Below, in pieces: positions 56,333 to 64,000 of a stretch of DNA of 64,000 nt. The stretch is taken from contig BCHS01000010.1 in assembly GCA_039545275.1 (NCBI GenBank), positions 372,001 to 436,000 on the forward strand, in the 5' to 3' direction. Origin of the DNA: Pseudomicrostroma phylloplanum. Lineage: Eukaryota; Basidiomycota; Exobasidiomycetes; Microstromatales. The notes under the pieces were generated by a model. That model was not told the DNA's origin, searched no databases, and saw only the letters and a program-made list of their open reading frames with translations. Positions within the stretch are counted from its first letter, which is position 1, and every line of letters starts with the position of its first letter. The position numbers and the translations under genes are program-made.

Positions 56333-56953
56333 ATGGCTCGAATTGGTGTTCCCAAGGACATTGCTGCCCTCTCTGCTCCCGAGGTCGGCTCGGTGAAGCT
56401 CTTCGGCAAGTGGGATGCCCAAGAGGTCGAGGTCAAGGACATCTCGCTCCAGGACTACATCTCTCTGCGAAATGCCGTCTACACCCCTCACACCGCTGGC
56501 CGATACGCCAACAAGCAGTTCCGAAAGGCCACCATGCCCATCGTTGAGCGCCTGGTCAACTCCCTGATGATGCACGGCCGCAACAACGGAAAGAAGCTCA
56601 TGGCCGTCCGAATCGTCTCGCACGCCTTTGAGATCATCCACCTGCTAACGGACCTCAACCCCATCCAGGTCCTGGTGGACGCCATCATCAACACTGGACC
56701 CCGTGAGGACTCGACCCGAATCGGTTCGCAGGGAACCGTCCGACGACAGGCCGTCGATGTCTCGCCTCTGCGACGTGTCAACCAGGCCATCTCCCTCCTC
56801 ACCACCGGAACCCGAGAGTCGGCCTTCAGGAACGTCAAGAGTGTTGCCGAGTGCCTGGCCGACGAACTAGTGAACGCAGCCAAGGGTTCGTCGAACTCGT
56901 ACGCCATCAAGAAGAAGGACGAGCTGGAGCGTGTTGCCCGATCCAACCGTTAA
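56333..56953 (+). CDS. RPS5: 40S ribosomal protein S5 (uS7)
   Basis: Single coding exon, 206 aa. The start is ATATGGCTCG at 56333. The uS7 signature is intact: [78 protein letters not shown] and the C-terminal [18 protein letters not shown]. Codon choice is strongly biased to C-ending and CGA codons compared with neighbours, as expected for a highly expressed gene. Known role: 3' domain of 18S rRNA in the small-subunit head, contacting E-site tRNA. The leader is probably spliced. Confidence 0.98.
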   Translation: MARIGVPKDIAALSAPEVGSVKLFGKWDAQEVEVKDISLQDYISLRNAVYTPHTAGRYANKQFRKATMPIVERLVNSLMMHGRNNGKKLMAVRIVSHAFEIIHLLTDLNPIQVLVDAIINTGPREDSTRIGSQGTVRRQAVDVSPLRRVNQAISLLTTGTRESAFRNVKSVAECLADELVNAAKGSSNSYAIKKKDELERVARSNR

Positions 56954-57442
56954 AGAGTCAATTCTCCTAGAGAAGCTCTGCAGGCGGTATCAGGTGAACC
57001 CACAACTCTTTTTCTTCTACCTCACTCTATTGTCCCACGCCCTCTTTTGACATGGGTTCATGGTCTGTTCCAACAGCAGTATCCACTACCCCCTCTGTCT
57101 ACACTGTACATTTACCTTCGAAGTCTAGCAGACACGGCTACGCATTGCCCGTCGTCTTGCCTAGCTTCGTTGGACCACCTCTGATTCTCACAATCAATTC
57201 AACAGAACATCAGCATAACCCACAGATCAGGTTGAGAGCGTGGAGTGAAGGGCTATGTTGTGGAAACTGCGACAGGTAGAGTATCTTGCTTTTGTGGTGG
57301 AGCGTTTGTGGAGCATGCTGATGTGAACAGTGAGAGGAGGACACGCGAGTCAGAGACTTCAATGACGGAACTCAGGATACCTAGACGCGTACTCATCACC
57401 TCTCCGCGCGTCTACTGATCGATCCTCTCTGCCCACCCAGCT
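56954..57442. other. Convergent intergenic region
   Basis: 490 bp between the 3' ends of RPS5 and the sugar transporter. No gene, repeat or terminator-like structure was recognised. Confidence 0.45.
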
Positions 57443-59922
57443 TCAAGCGTCAAGTCGAGCCTGCATACTCTCGGTCAATCCAAGGTCGCTACCAAGCCCG
57501 AGCCCATGCGCCTGCGCCTGAGCCTGAGCGTGCCAGGACCCCATTGGCCCGGTTGCCAGGTAGCGGGCGATCCACTCGTCGAGCTCGTCGCCCTCGAGAC
57601 GCTTGATGCGTAGAGACTCGACGACCACGCTGGTGCGCTCCTCGTATGCGTAGGCCCAGATGACGTCCAGCTCTTCGAGAGAGCGACCCTTGGTTTCTGG
57701 GAAGAATTTGTACTGTGAAGGTAAGGGCGAAGGAGATTGTAGACGTGAGGTGAATGTGATAGGCGCCCCAGTCAGCATATAGACACTCACGATGATGGGT
57801 ATCTGAGCGGCACACAGGACGCCGAAGATGGCGTACATGCCCCAGCCGATGTGGGCTATGCCCGGAGGGGTGACCATGACTACCATGAAGTTCGTGAGCC
57901 AATTGGTTGCCGTCGACAGACCGTTGGCTTGGATACGGATGCGCAAGGGGGTGATCTCGGCGGGCTGCGAGAAGAGGGATGAGAGTTGCGCTCAGCAAGA
58001 GACTCTTGCGCTGCACTTCCGGGATCTCTACTCACGTATAGCCAGGTCAGACCCAGGTACGATACACCAAAGAAGCCGACGTACAAGAACAAGAGCAAGA
58101 CCGACCAGGCTCCGCCAGCTTGGGATAGCGCGGGCGTGTCGTCGATGTATGTGCTCGTCGAGACAATACCGGCCAGGACGAGGAATGAAAAGGTCATTCC
58201 TCCTGCACCAAGGAAGAGGAGCTTACGACGACCCATCTTCTCCACGAGTGGGAGGGCGCACAGCGAGGTCAGGAAGTACCACAGGCCATTGGCAAACTGC
58301 AGTAGGGTGGTCAGAAGGTTCAGCAGGCTTTCGTGTCCACGCCCTAAACATCACTTCTGCTCACCGACAAGATTCTTGCGAGCTCGGCGGCCAGCCCAAG
58401 GGACTTTTCGAAGAGCAAGCTGAGGTAGTACGTAGTGAGGTTGATCCCCGTGAGCTGCTGAAAGGCCTGTGCCACAATGGCAAGGACGGTCCGGTGGAAA
58501 TTCTGCGAAGGCCCCCTCGTGAAGAGCTCTCGGTATCGGAAAGGCCCGCCAGCGCGTTCTGCAGCCAAGTTGTTCTGCAAGATCCTCATATCGCTCTCGA
58601 CTTGTAAGGAATCGACGTGTTGACCTGCCAAGCGCGCCAAAGTCAGGCGACATTCTTCCGTGTGACCTTTCATGAGTAGCCATCGAGGAGAGTCGGGTAG
58701 GAAGGGGATGCCGATCAGGACAATGCAGCAGATGACTACCTGTAGGGCAATGGGCGTTCGCCATCTGGCTGAGCCCTCCGAGTAGAAGAAGATGAGATTC
58801 ATGAGGTAGGAGAGGGCGATGCCACCTGAGATTAGAGCACCCGATAGCATGATGAGAAGACCTCGCATGTGTGGCTTGGCACATTCTGACTGCCACGTTG
58901 GAATGCTGGGAGAGGCAAGGAGGTGTGTCTCACTAAGCGCTGTCGACAGCATTACTCCTATCCGCTCTTGTGCGTACTCACCTCGCAGTGACGACACCGT
59001 TGCCAAAGCCAGCTATGATCCTGCCAATGATGAAGAGCATGTAGCTCACCGCAACGCCGCCCTGAGCTATGGCCTGCAGCGTAGTGCCAACAATCACGAC
59101 AAGTGTTCCCCAGAAAGCAGAGTTTCTCCTGCCCCATCCGTCTCCATACTGTAGGACGGCGATCGCCCCCAAGAAGCAGCCAAGCTGGTATATCCCCACT
59201 CCAATAGCCTGAGTCCCATGTGTGCCCATGCACTGGATCTCCTCGCGACACCAAGCATTGTCGGGCTCGTAGGGCGCCATGTAAGGGATTGCTCGCTGGA
59301 AATCTTCGAGGGTGAGGAGACCGCTGAGGACTCCCTGCTCGTAGCCCCACTCGGTGAAAGATGCAGAGGCGACAATCGCAAGGACGAAGTTGAGAGTGTA
59401 GCCTTGCAGTGAGCCCAGGTGAGGGACCTTGAGGTCGATGGGTGGACGGCGACAAGGCGGTGGGCCAGCACCACCCTCAGGTGCGGAGGTGAATCTGCTC
59501 GAGAGGGTAGAGGCCCATCGACGGAGCTGTGCGGGAATAGAGCTGCTGCTGCGAGAGACAACGGGGTAGGCCGCTTCCTGCGCCTTGTCTACAGAGGAAG
59601 GCTTGGAAGCTGTGACTCCAGACGTGTCTGCTGCGCTGATGTCTCCGTCTTGATGAGCTGCATCGTTCTCTGCTGCTGCGCCTTCATGGACTCCGTTGCC
59701 AGGCTGCGGCGTCTTCTTGGTGACACTCAGCGTCATGGAGCTCCTCATGTTGCTCAGAACCTTCATAGGATGTGAGTCGAGCGCGTCAGACAGGGAGGCT
59801 CCGGACTCTTTGAAGCGAAGCGTGTTGAAGCTGCGAGTAACCCGTCGCGAGAGGGACTGGCCTAGGGATTCGGACGAGACGAAGCCGCCGCCAGAGCTGG
59901 GCGAGACTGGCGTGGCGAACAT
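57443..59922 (-). CDS. Major facilitator sugar transporter with long N-terminal extension
   Basis: Five exons on the minus strand: 59922-58982, 58905-58365, 58296-58036, 57964-57791, 57712-57443, giving 728 aa. The first 170 residues are Ser/Thr/Ala-rich and cytosolic. The transporter core then shows YEQGVLSGLLT in place of the usual D-Q-G motif, GRRNSAFWG and GRIIAGFGNGVVTA in the first half, PDSPRWLLMKG at the end of TM6, QQLTGINLTTYYL in TM7, EKMGRRKLLFLG, PAEITPLRIRIQ and FFPETKGRSLEELD. These are sugar-porter family signatures. It probably carries a hexose or disaccharide across the plasma membrane; substrate is not predictable. The C-terminus has an Ala-Gln dipeptide repeat (AQAQAQAHGLGLG). 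Usual family length is 500-560 aa. Confidence 0.93.
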
Positions 59923-60309
59923 GGCTGAGAGGGTAGGATGTGGAGAGGCATGGATGAGGTGGTTAGGAGCGATAGACAGGTCAGCAAGGGGCGTATGCTT
60001 GGCTGAGCGCCCCTCTGTATGCTACGCCTCGCACGTCCTTCGATGCAGGACTGAGTACAAATCGTCGTCGCAATAGCAAAGCGCATCGCAGCGGAGAGGA
60101 AGTGCCGCGGCTCGAGCGTACAGCGAGTCGGATCTATCAGCCGGGCATCATCCTTGGCGCAACAGGCATGCAACAGGGGCTAAGGTCATCATCGTACATT
60201 GTAAAGGAGTGTATTTGACAGCAAAGATGGTAGGATGTACAAGTAAAGACTGTGGGGGGTAGGAGCACATGGCAAAGCAGAGCTTCGATGTACCGAAGCA
60301 TCAGACAGC
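59923..60309. other. Upstream region of the sugar transporter
   Basis: 390 bp between two minus-strand genes. It holds the transporter promoter/leader and the 3' UTR of the lysozyme-like gene. No gene or clear motif is seen. Confidence 0.4.
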
Positions 60310-61893
60310 CTACGACGAGGGACGGTAGTCAACCAGACCAGCAGTCAGAACCTGACTGTTGAGCCAGTCACTGTCGTGAGTCTTGTCGCCGTACAACGCC
60401 GCCAGACCATCCTCGATGTTTGCAAAGTAAGGAGCCGAGACATCGTCATCAGCCGAAGTGTAGGATCCATCCCCGTCGGTAGCGGGACCTGCGACCCAAG
60501 AACCAGCACCTGTGAGCAGAGAGCGAGATAGACCGGCGCCGACAAGGTCTGCTGTGAGCGTTTTGTTAGCCTTGTTCATCGCCGTCAGTAGTGAAGAGGT
60601 AGAGGTGCCCGCAGCGACGGCAGCATTGTACTTTGCCTGTGCTGCAATGAAGGTGTATGCATCGGCGCTCGTCTGCTCCCAATCGTAAGGATCGGCAGAG
60701 GAAGTGCGGGCCAAGTTGGATTGCACCCAGGCTGCGACATGGATGTTGACCCATGGTCGGTATAGATCATCGGTGACCAAGCCAGTCAGCACCATCTGTT
60801 TGCCAGTGGCGTAGTCCAAGAGAGGGCCACAGGGTCCAACCGTGTCGCTCCAAGAATAGTTGTTGTACGACACTTGGCCATGACCAACGAAGAGGGGCAG
60901 GAGTTGCGAACCAGACCCAGGTGATACTTGCAAGAGACCAATGGAGGCACCAGAGTCTAGACGACCGCCGCTGTAGGCAGTGACGTTGAAGGTGGATTCC
61001 GCATTAATGTCAGCAAGCAAGTACCTCACGGCGTCCTGCGCTGCCAATTCCGGGTAGTAGCGACTCGCCGCGGACAAGACTGCGTACGTCGTCTCCACCT
61101 TTTGAGCCTCGGTCTGCATATTAGTGGCATATGCCCACTTCATGATCTTGTTCAGATCGGCTCGAGCCTGCGTATAGCCGTAGGAGGATGAGCCGCAAGT
61201 GGCTGTAGAAGTAGATGAAGAGGTGGTGGTGCTAGCAGTCTTCGTCGAAGTCGTCGCAGTGGTGCTAGCAGCCTTGGTAGAGCTCGTCGTTGTGGTGCTA
61301 GTGATCTTAGTAGAGGTCGTGGTCGTGGTGCTCGTAGCCTTGGTGGAGCTAGAGGTAGTCGAAGTCTTAGCCGTCGAGGTGGTGACGCTGCTACTGCTAG
61401 TGGAGGCGCTATTTTTCTTGGCACATGTGCCTGCAGACCTCTTCTTCTTCTTCTTTGGCTTCACGGGCAGCCCCGTACTTGTACTTTCTGCCGGCTCCTC
61501 CCTGGCCTGGTGCCCGCCTCTTCCATAGTCGGGCGTGACAGCCGCTGCCGCTGCCTTGAGGATCTGAACAGTCTCGAGCTCATTCGGGGTAGCTGCACGC
61601 TCCTCAAGGACCCCTGCCGCTTCATTCTCCGCTATGTCCCTTGGATGATATCGAACCCGACGATGATGTTCGCCGATGCTTCTTCGCGCCTGGTGACCTC
61701 CCCTGCCGTACTTGGGCGTCACAGCAGCGGCCGCGGCCTTGAGGATCCGGACCGCCTCCAGCCTGTTCGGGGCTGCTGCTCGCTCCTCTATCTCTACACC
61801 TGACGACGGGAGAGTTGCAGCCATCGTCATGGAGGAGAGCGTGCAGGCTACGAGTAGGGCGCAGAGGAGCATCTGCAGCTGAGTCCGCATCAT
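60310..61893 (-). CDS. Secreted protein with two 35-aa repeats and a lysozyme/transglycosylase-like domain
   Basis: Single exon, 527 aa. Signal peptide about 1-25 (MLLCALLVACTLSSMTMA). Two 35-residue repeats follow at 36-70 and 97-131, sharing LKAAAAAVTP and YGRGGHQAR, separated by a basic linker. A very basic stretch KPKKKKKRS and a Ser/Thr-rich linker of about 75 residues come next. The C-terminal domain, from about 245, has DINAESTFNVTAYSGG with Glu299 and GASIGLLQVSPGSGSQ. This is the pattern of goose-type lysozymes and lytic transglycosylases (E-S-x-F then GLxQ). Aromatic and NNYSW motifs follow. A secreted enzyme acting on bacterial peptidoglycan or chitin is plausible but inferred. Confidence 0.75.
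   Translation of the reverse strand: MMRTQLQMLLCALLVACTLSSMTMAATLPSSGVEIEERAAAPNRLEAVRILKAAAAAVTPKYGRGGHQARRSIGEHHRRVRYHPRDIAENEAAGVLEERAATPNELETVQILKAAAAAVTPDYGRGGHQAREEPAESTSTGLPVKPKKKKKRSAGTCAKKNSASTSSSSVTTSTAKTSTTSSSTKATSTTTTTSTKITSTTTTSSTKAASTTATTSTKTASTTTSSSTSTATCGSSSYGYTQARADLNKIMKWAYATNMQTEAQKVETTYAVLSAASRYYPELAAQDAVRYLLADINAESTFNVTAYSGGRLDSGASIGLLQVSPGSGSQLLPLFVGHGQVSYNNYSWSDTVGPCGPLLDYATGKQMVLTGLVTDDLYRPWVNIHVAAWVQSNLARTSSADPYDWEQTSADAYTFIAAQAKYNAAVAAGTSTSSLLTAMNKANKTLTADLVGAGLSRSLLTGAGSWVAGPATDGDGSYTSADDDVSAPYFANIEDGLAALYGDKTHDSDWLNSQVLTAGLVDYRPSS
61501..61788 (-). repeat. Duplicated 35-residue module inside the secreted protein
   Basis: Copies at 61788-61684 and 61605-61501 (minus strand) encode 35 residues each, 30 identical by my count. 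Each starts EERAA, contains ILKAAAAAVTP and ends GRGGHQAR. The 26-residue spacer has Arg/His-rich dibasic sites. Confidence 0.85.
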
Positions 61894-62892
61894 GTTGGCG
61901 AGCGAGTTCTGGGAAATAGATGAAGCAAAGCCGCCAGGGCAAGAGAGCGAATGGGTGAAGCGTCCGTAGCAGCGAATCTATCGAGCTCGGCAGAGAATCA
62001 AAGGAGACCAGCTCCAAGTGATCGAGGGGAAAGACAGTGACGAAGGGAAGGTGGGGGGTGGGAGCCGTACAGAAACGAGTCTGGAGAAGAGGGCAGCGAT
62101 GGCTGCGCTGAAGGCCCCGTCTTCACTATAAAGCGTTCCTCACCTTTGGCACCCGGTCCCACATGGCTCTGTCCGATGACGGAGATGCATGATCGGCATA
62201 GATGTTTGCCAACGCTAGCACAGTCCTGCCACCGCCGGCATCTGCGTTCGTCTCTGGTCGCCGTAATCTCACTTGTCCATGGCGGAGTAGCTGGTGGGCT
62301 GAAGCTTATACAAGCTTAGGGCAAGGCAGTGGAAGCAGGTACGGCAACGCAGCTTGCATCATCTGGGGCGGAAGTGCCGAGAGAAGGTTGTCATGCCTGA
62401 ATAGGGAAATGTTGCAGATTGCAGGGCGACTTAGGGCAGCGGTCTATTGTGGGAGCGATGTTCTCCGAGATGAGATGTTCAAATGGATGTGCTGCACTCT
62501 GTTCGGAACAATGCTGGGTGATGCAGCAGCGGACATTCAATCACCCAGTTGCTTCTCTGGGCGAGGCAGCCGACCAGTGGCGTGGCGCACGCGGTGCGAG
62601 GACTTGGATCCCACGCCCCAAAGCCACCGCTGACGCGCCTCTCCACCACTTCCGTTCCTATCCCTCGACTCGTCACTTCGGCATGACAAAGGGCTGCTTG
62701 TCACCAGCGTAGGTATACCATGTACGCGCTGAGTAGGACATTGCGAACGACCGGGTTCGCCAGAGCGCAAAAGACAAGCTCCCACGACAGGAAGATGATC
62801 GCAAAGGTCGAGCTCAAGCAGGTGTTCCTTACGTAGCCCACAACCTGCGAAACATAAGTGGTCAAAGTAGCGCTCCTTCGTCTCGCGAACTT
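61894..62892. other. Upstream region of the secreted protein gene
   Basis: About 1 kb. CTTTATAGTG on the minus strand (plus-strand ACTATAAAG near 62127) lies about 230 bp upstream of the ATG at 61893 and could be its TATA element. Open frames at 62202-62633 (plus) and 62537-62911 (minus) lack coding character or splice partners. The right end is the 3' UTR of the channel gene. Confidence 0.45.
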
Positions 62893-64000
62893 TTACCGGC
62901 TCGGCAGCCACAGCTGTTTCAGAGTGCCCCTGATGGCCGGATGCTCGTACGTCTGCTCATTCTCCAGCTGCTCTTCCTCCGCGTCCGCCTCCACCTCTTC
63001 TTCTCCCTCATCACCCACATCCTCTTCCTCCTCGCCAATATCCTCCGCCCTGCCAGACCATCTCCTGCCGGCCTTGCTGAAGCCAGACGCAGAAGCGCGC
63101 TCCAGCAGGCCAGGCAGAGAGTCGATTCCGCTGTCGGAAGAGGGCTCGCGGTAGTTTGTATACTTGGAGTCGGGACGATGGTAGATAGTTCGCTGGCGGT
63201 TGCTGTCGTCCTTCAGCGTGGTGGTACGCTGGGAGGAGCGCTTGCGTCCCAGCCTGGCGAAAGGCGATGACCAGATCTTCTTCTGCCTGCCTAGCGCGCT
63301 GCCGCTGCTGGAAGACCCACCAGCTGCGCTTGCATTGAGCACAGGGGTACTGACTTCCGAGGGGGTAGACGTGCCAGTCTCGAAAGCCCGGTTGCTGAAC
63401 GACCACGGCTGCTCGTCTTGCTCCCCGTCCATTGATGAGCCCCAGTGCGCTTCGTTGCCTCCACCAGAGGGAGGGGTCATCACGTCGCTTCTGACCGCTG
63501 CGTCCGCCTCCGTATTGAGCTTCTTCTTGCGATCGTCGGGAGTCGCTGCTCCCTCGGCTGCGTCCCCATCTCTGAATTCTCCCCTTGCCTCCGCCGCGTC
63601 TGCTAGAACTGCTCCCTCGAGCGCTTCGAATAGCTCCAGTTTCTCGAACCTCTTGTCCAGGAACCTCCCATACCAGACTGTCGTAGCCATCAGTGGCAGC
63701 GTCAGAACAACCATGAGCACCTGCCCATGTACCGAGAACAAGCTCAATTGGAAGATCTGGAAGAGGAAGATGGCAAAGATCATCCGTGGACGCGTCACGC
63801 TCGTGAGCGCCTGCTGCGTCGAGCTGGGCGGTGGGTAGAAGACGTAGAGAAGCTTGTACTTGAATACGATATACCCAATTGCGAAGTACAGGGTTGCAAA
63901 GATTGTCACGAGTGGCTTCACGATGGCGTAGACGAGGCCGAGGGTGGCAACAATGAGAGCTTGAGGGTACACCGTACCTGCCTTGAAGATTGGCGCTGCG
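62893..64000 (-). CDS. C-terminal part of a CSC1/OSCA-type stress-gated cation channel (5' end outside the window)
   Basis: The frame is open from the right edge to the stop at 62893-62895, about 368 residues; an upstream start seen at 63972 is a GTG within the frame and is not real. The first visible part matches the last membrane segments of the RSN1_7TM/DUF221 family: YPQALIVATLGLVYAIVKPL, IFATLYFAIGYIVFKYKLL, YVFYPP, then RMIFAIFLFQIFQLSLF and QVLMVVLTLPLMATTVWYG. A cytosolic tail of about 240 residues follows, Ser/Gly-rich with an acidic run (EEEEDVGDEGEEEVEADAEEE) and ending KQLWLPSR. Known role: hyperosmolarity-activated calcium-permeable channel in plasma membrane or endomembranes. 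Earlier domains are not in this window. Confidence 0.85.
   Translation of the reverse strand, partial: AAPIFKAGTVYPQALIVATLGLVYAIVKPLVTIFATLYFAIGYIVFKYKLLYVFYPPPSSTQQALTSVTRPRMIFAIFLFQIFQLSLFSVHGQVLMVVLTLPLMATTVWYGRFLDKRFEKLELFEALEGAVLADAAEARGEFRDGDAAEGAATPDDRKKKLNTEADAAVRSDVMTPPSGGGNEAHWGSSMDGEQDEQPWSFSNRAFETGTSTPSEVSTPVLNASAAGGSSSSGSALGRQKKIWSSPFARLGRKRSSQRTTTLKDDSNRQRTIYHRPDSKYTNYREPSSDSGIDSLPGLLERASASGFSKAGRRWSGRAEDIGEEEEDVGDEGEEEVEADAEEEQLENEQTYEHPAIRGTLKQLWLPSR

Noticed and set aside
62202..62712. Plus-strand open frames between the secreted protein and the channel gene
   Set aside because: No similarity, no splice partners, and composition changes along the frame.

Overview
The window is a gene-dense piece of a nuclear fungal genome. 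Genes carry short introns with GTGAGT or GTAAGT donors and TAG or CAG acceptors, and 5' leaders are often spliced. The gene set includes a divergent pair of homeodomain genes of the smut bE/bW type, complex I, a Rac GTPase, Rev7, Smc6 and Rfc4. I infer a basidiomycete of the Ustilaginomycotina. The intron density is higher than I would expect for Ustilago itself, so an Exobasidiomycetes-like lineage is my guess, not proven.

Layout. 1-839: 3' end of a membrane-protein gene. 840-2704: leader and intergenic DNA. 2705-7399: a large adenylation-carrier-membrane enzyme with the Pls/PosA-like architecture. 8029-9450 (minus): RFC4. 9738-13374: SMC6. 13557-14020 (minus): an 84-aa orphan. 14297-17138: a mitochondrial, possibly Sls1-like protein. 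17312-19025 (minus): an RMD1/DUF155 protein. 19778-22519: DCAF11/WDR23. 22971-24722 (minus): the pyruvate dehydrogenase E2 LAT1. 25378-27333 (minus): a Ser/Pro-rich orphan. 29268-30322 (minus): RAC1. 31490-33931 (minus): ADE5,7. 34342-36117 (minus) and 36355-38572 (plus): bE and bW, the HD mating-type locus. 39694-41364: a Wsc/Mid2-like wall sensor. 42235-44157: NDUFV1. 45006-45297: a small spliced orphan. 45317-46867: a coding-like but broken stretch. 46920-48513 (minus): REV7/MAD2L2. 48828-50177 (minus): TMEM115-like. 51100-53931: a TBL1/Sif2-type LisH-WD40 protein. 54510-55483 (minus): a U1A/U2B''-type RRM protein. 56333-56953: RPS5. 57443-59922 (minus): a sugar transporter. 60310-61893 (minus): a secreted lysozyme-like protein. 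62893-64000 (minus): the C-terminal part of a CSC1/OSCA channel.

How it fits together. Most genes are single-copy housekeeping functions: replication and repair, mitochondrial metabolism, purine synthesis, ribosome and splicing. The biologically distinctive pieces are the mating-type locus, whose two genes share a 237-bp divergent promoter and are predicted to heterodimerise after mating; the Pls-like synthetase; the secreted repeat plus lysozyme-like protein; and the decayed gene near 46 kb. No pheromone or pheromone-receptor gene was recognised, so nothing here shows whether the mating system is bipolar or tetrapolar.

Exon boundaries were read by eye from splice consensus and frame continuity. 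Every multi-exon model closes in frame. No tRNA, rRNA, CRISPR array or intact transposon was recognised.
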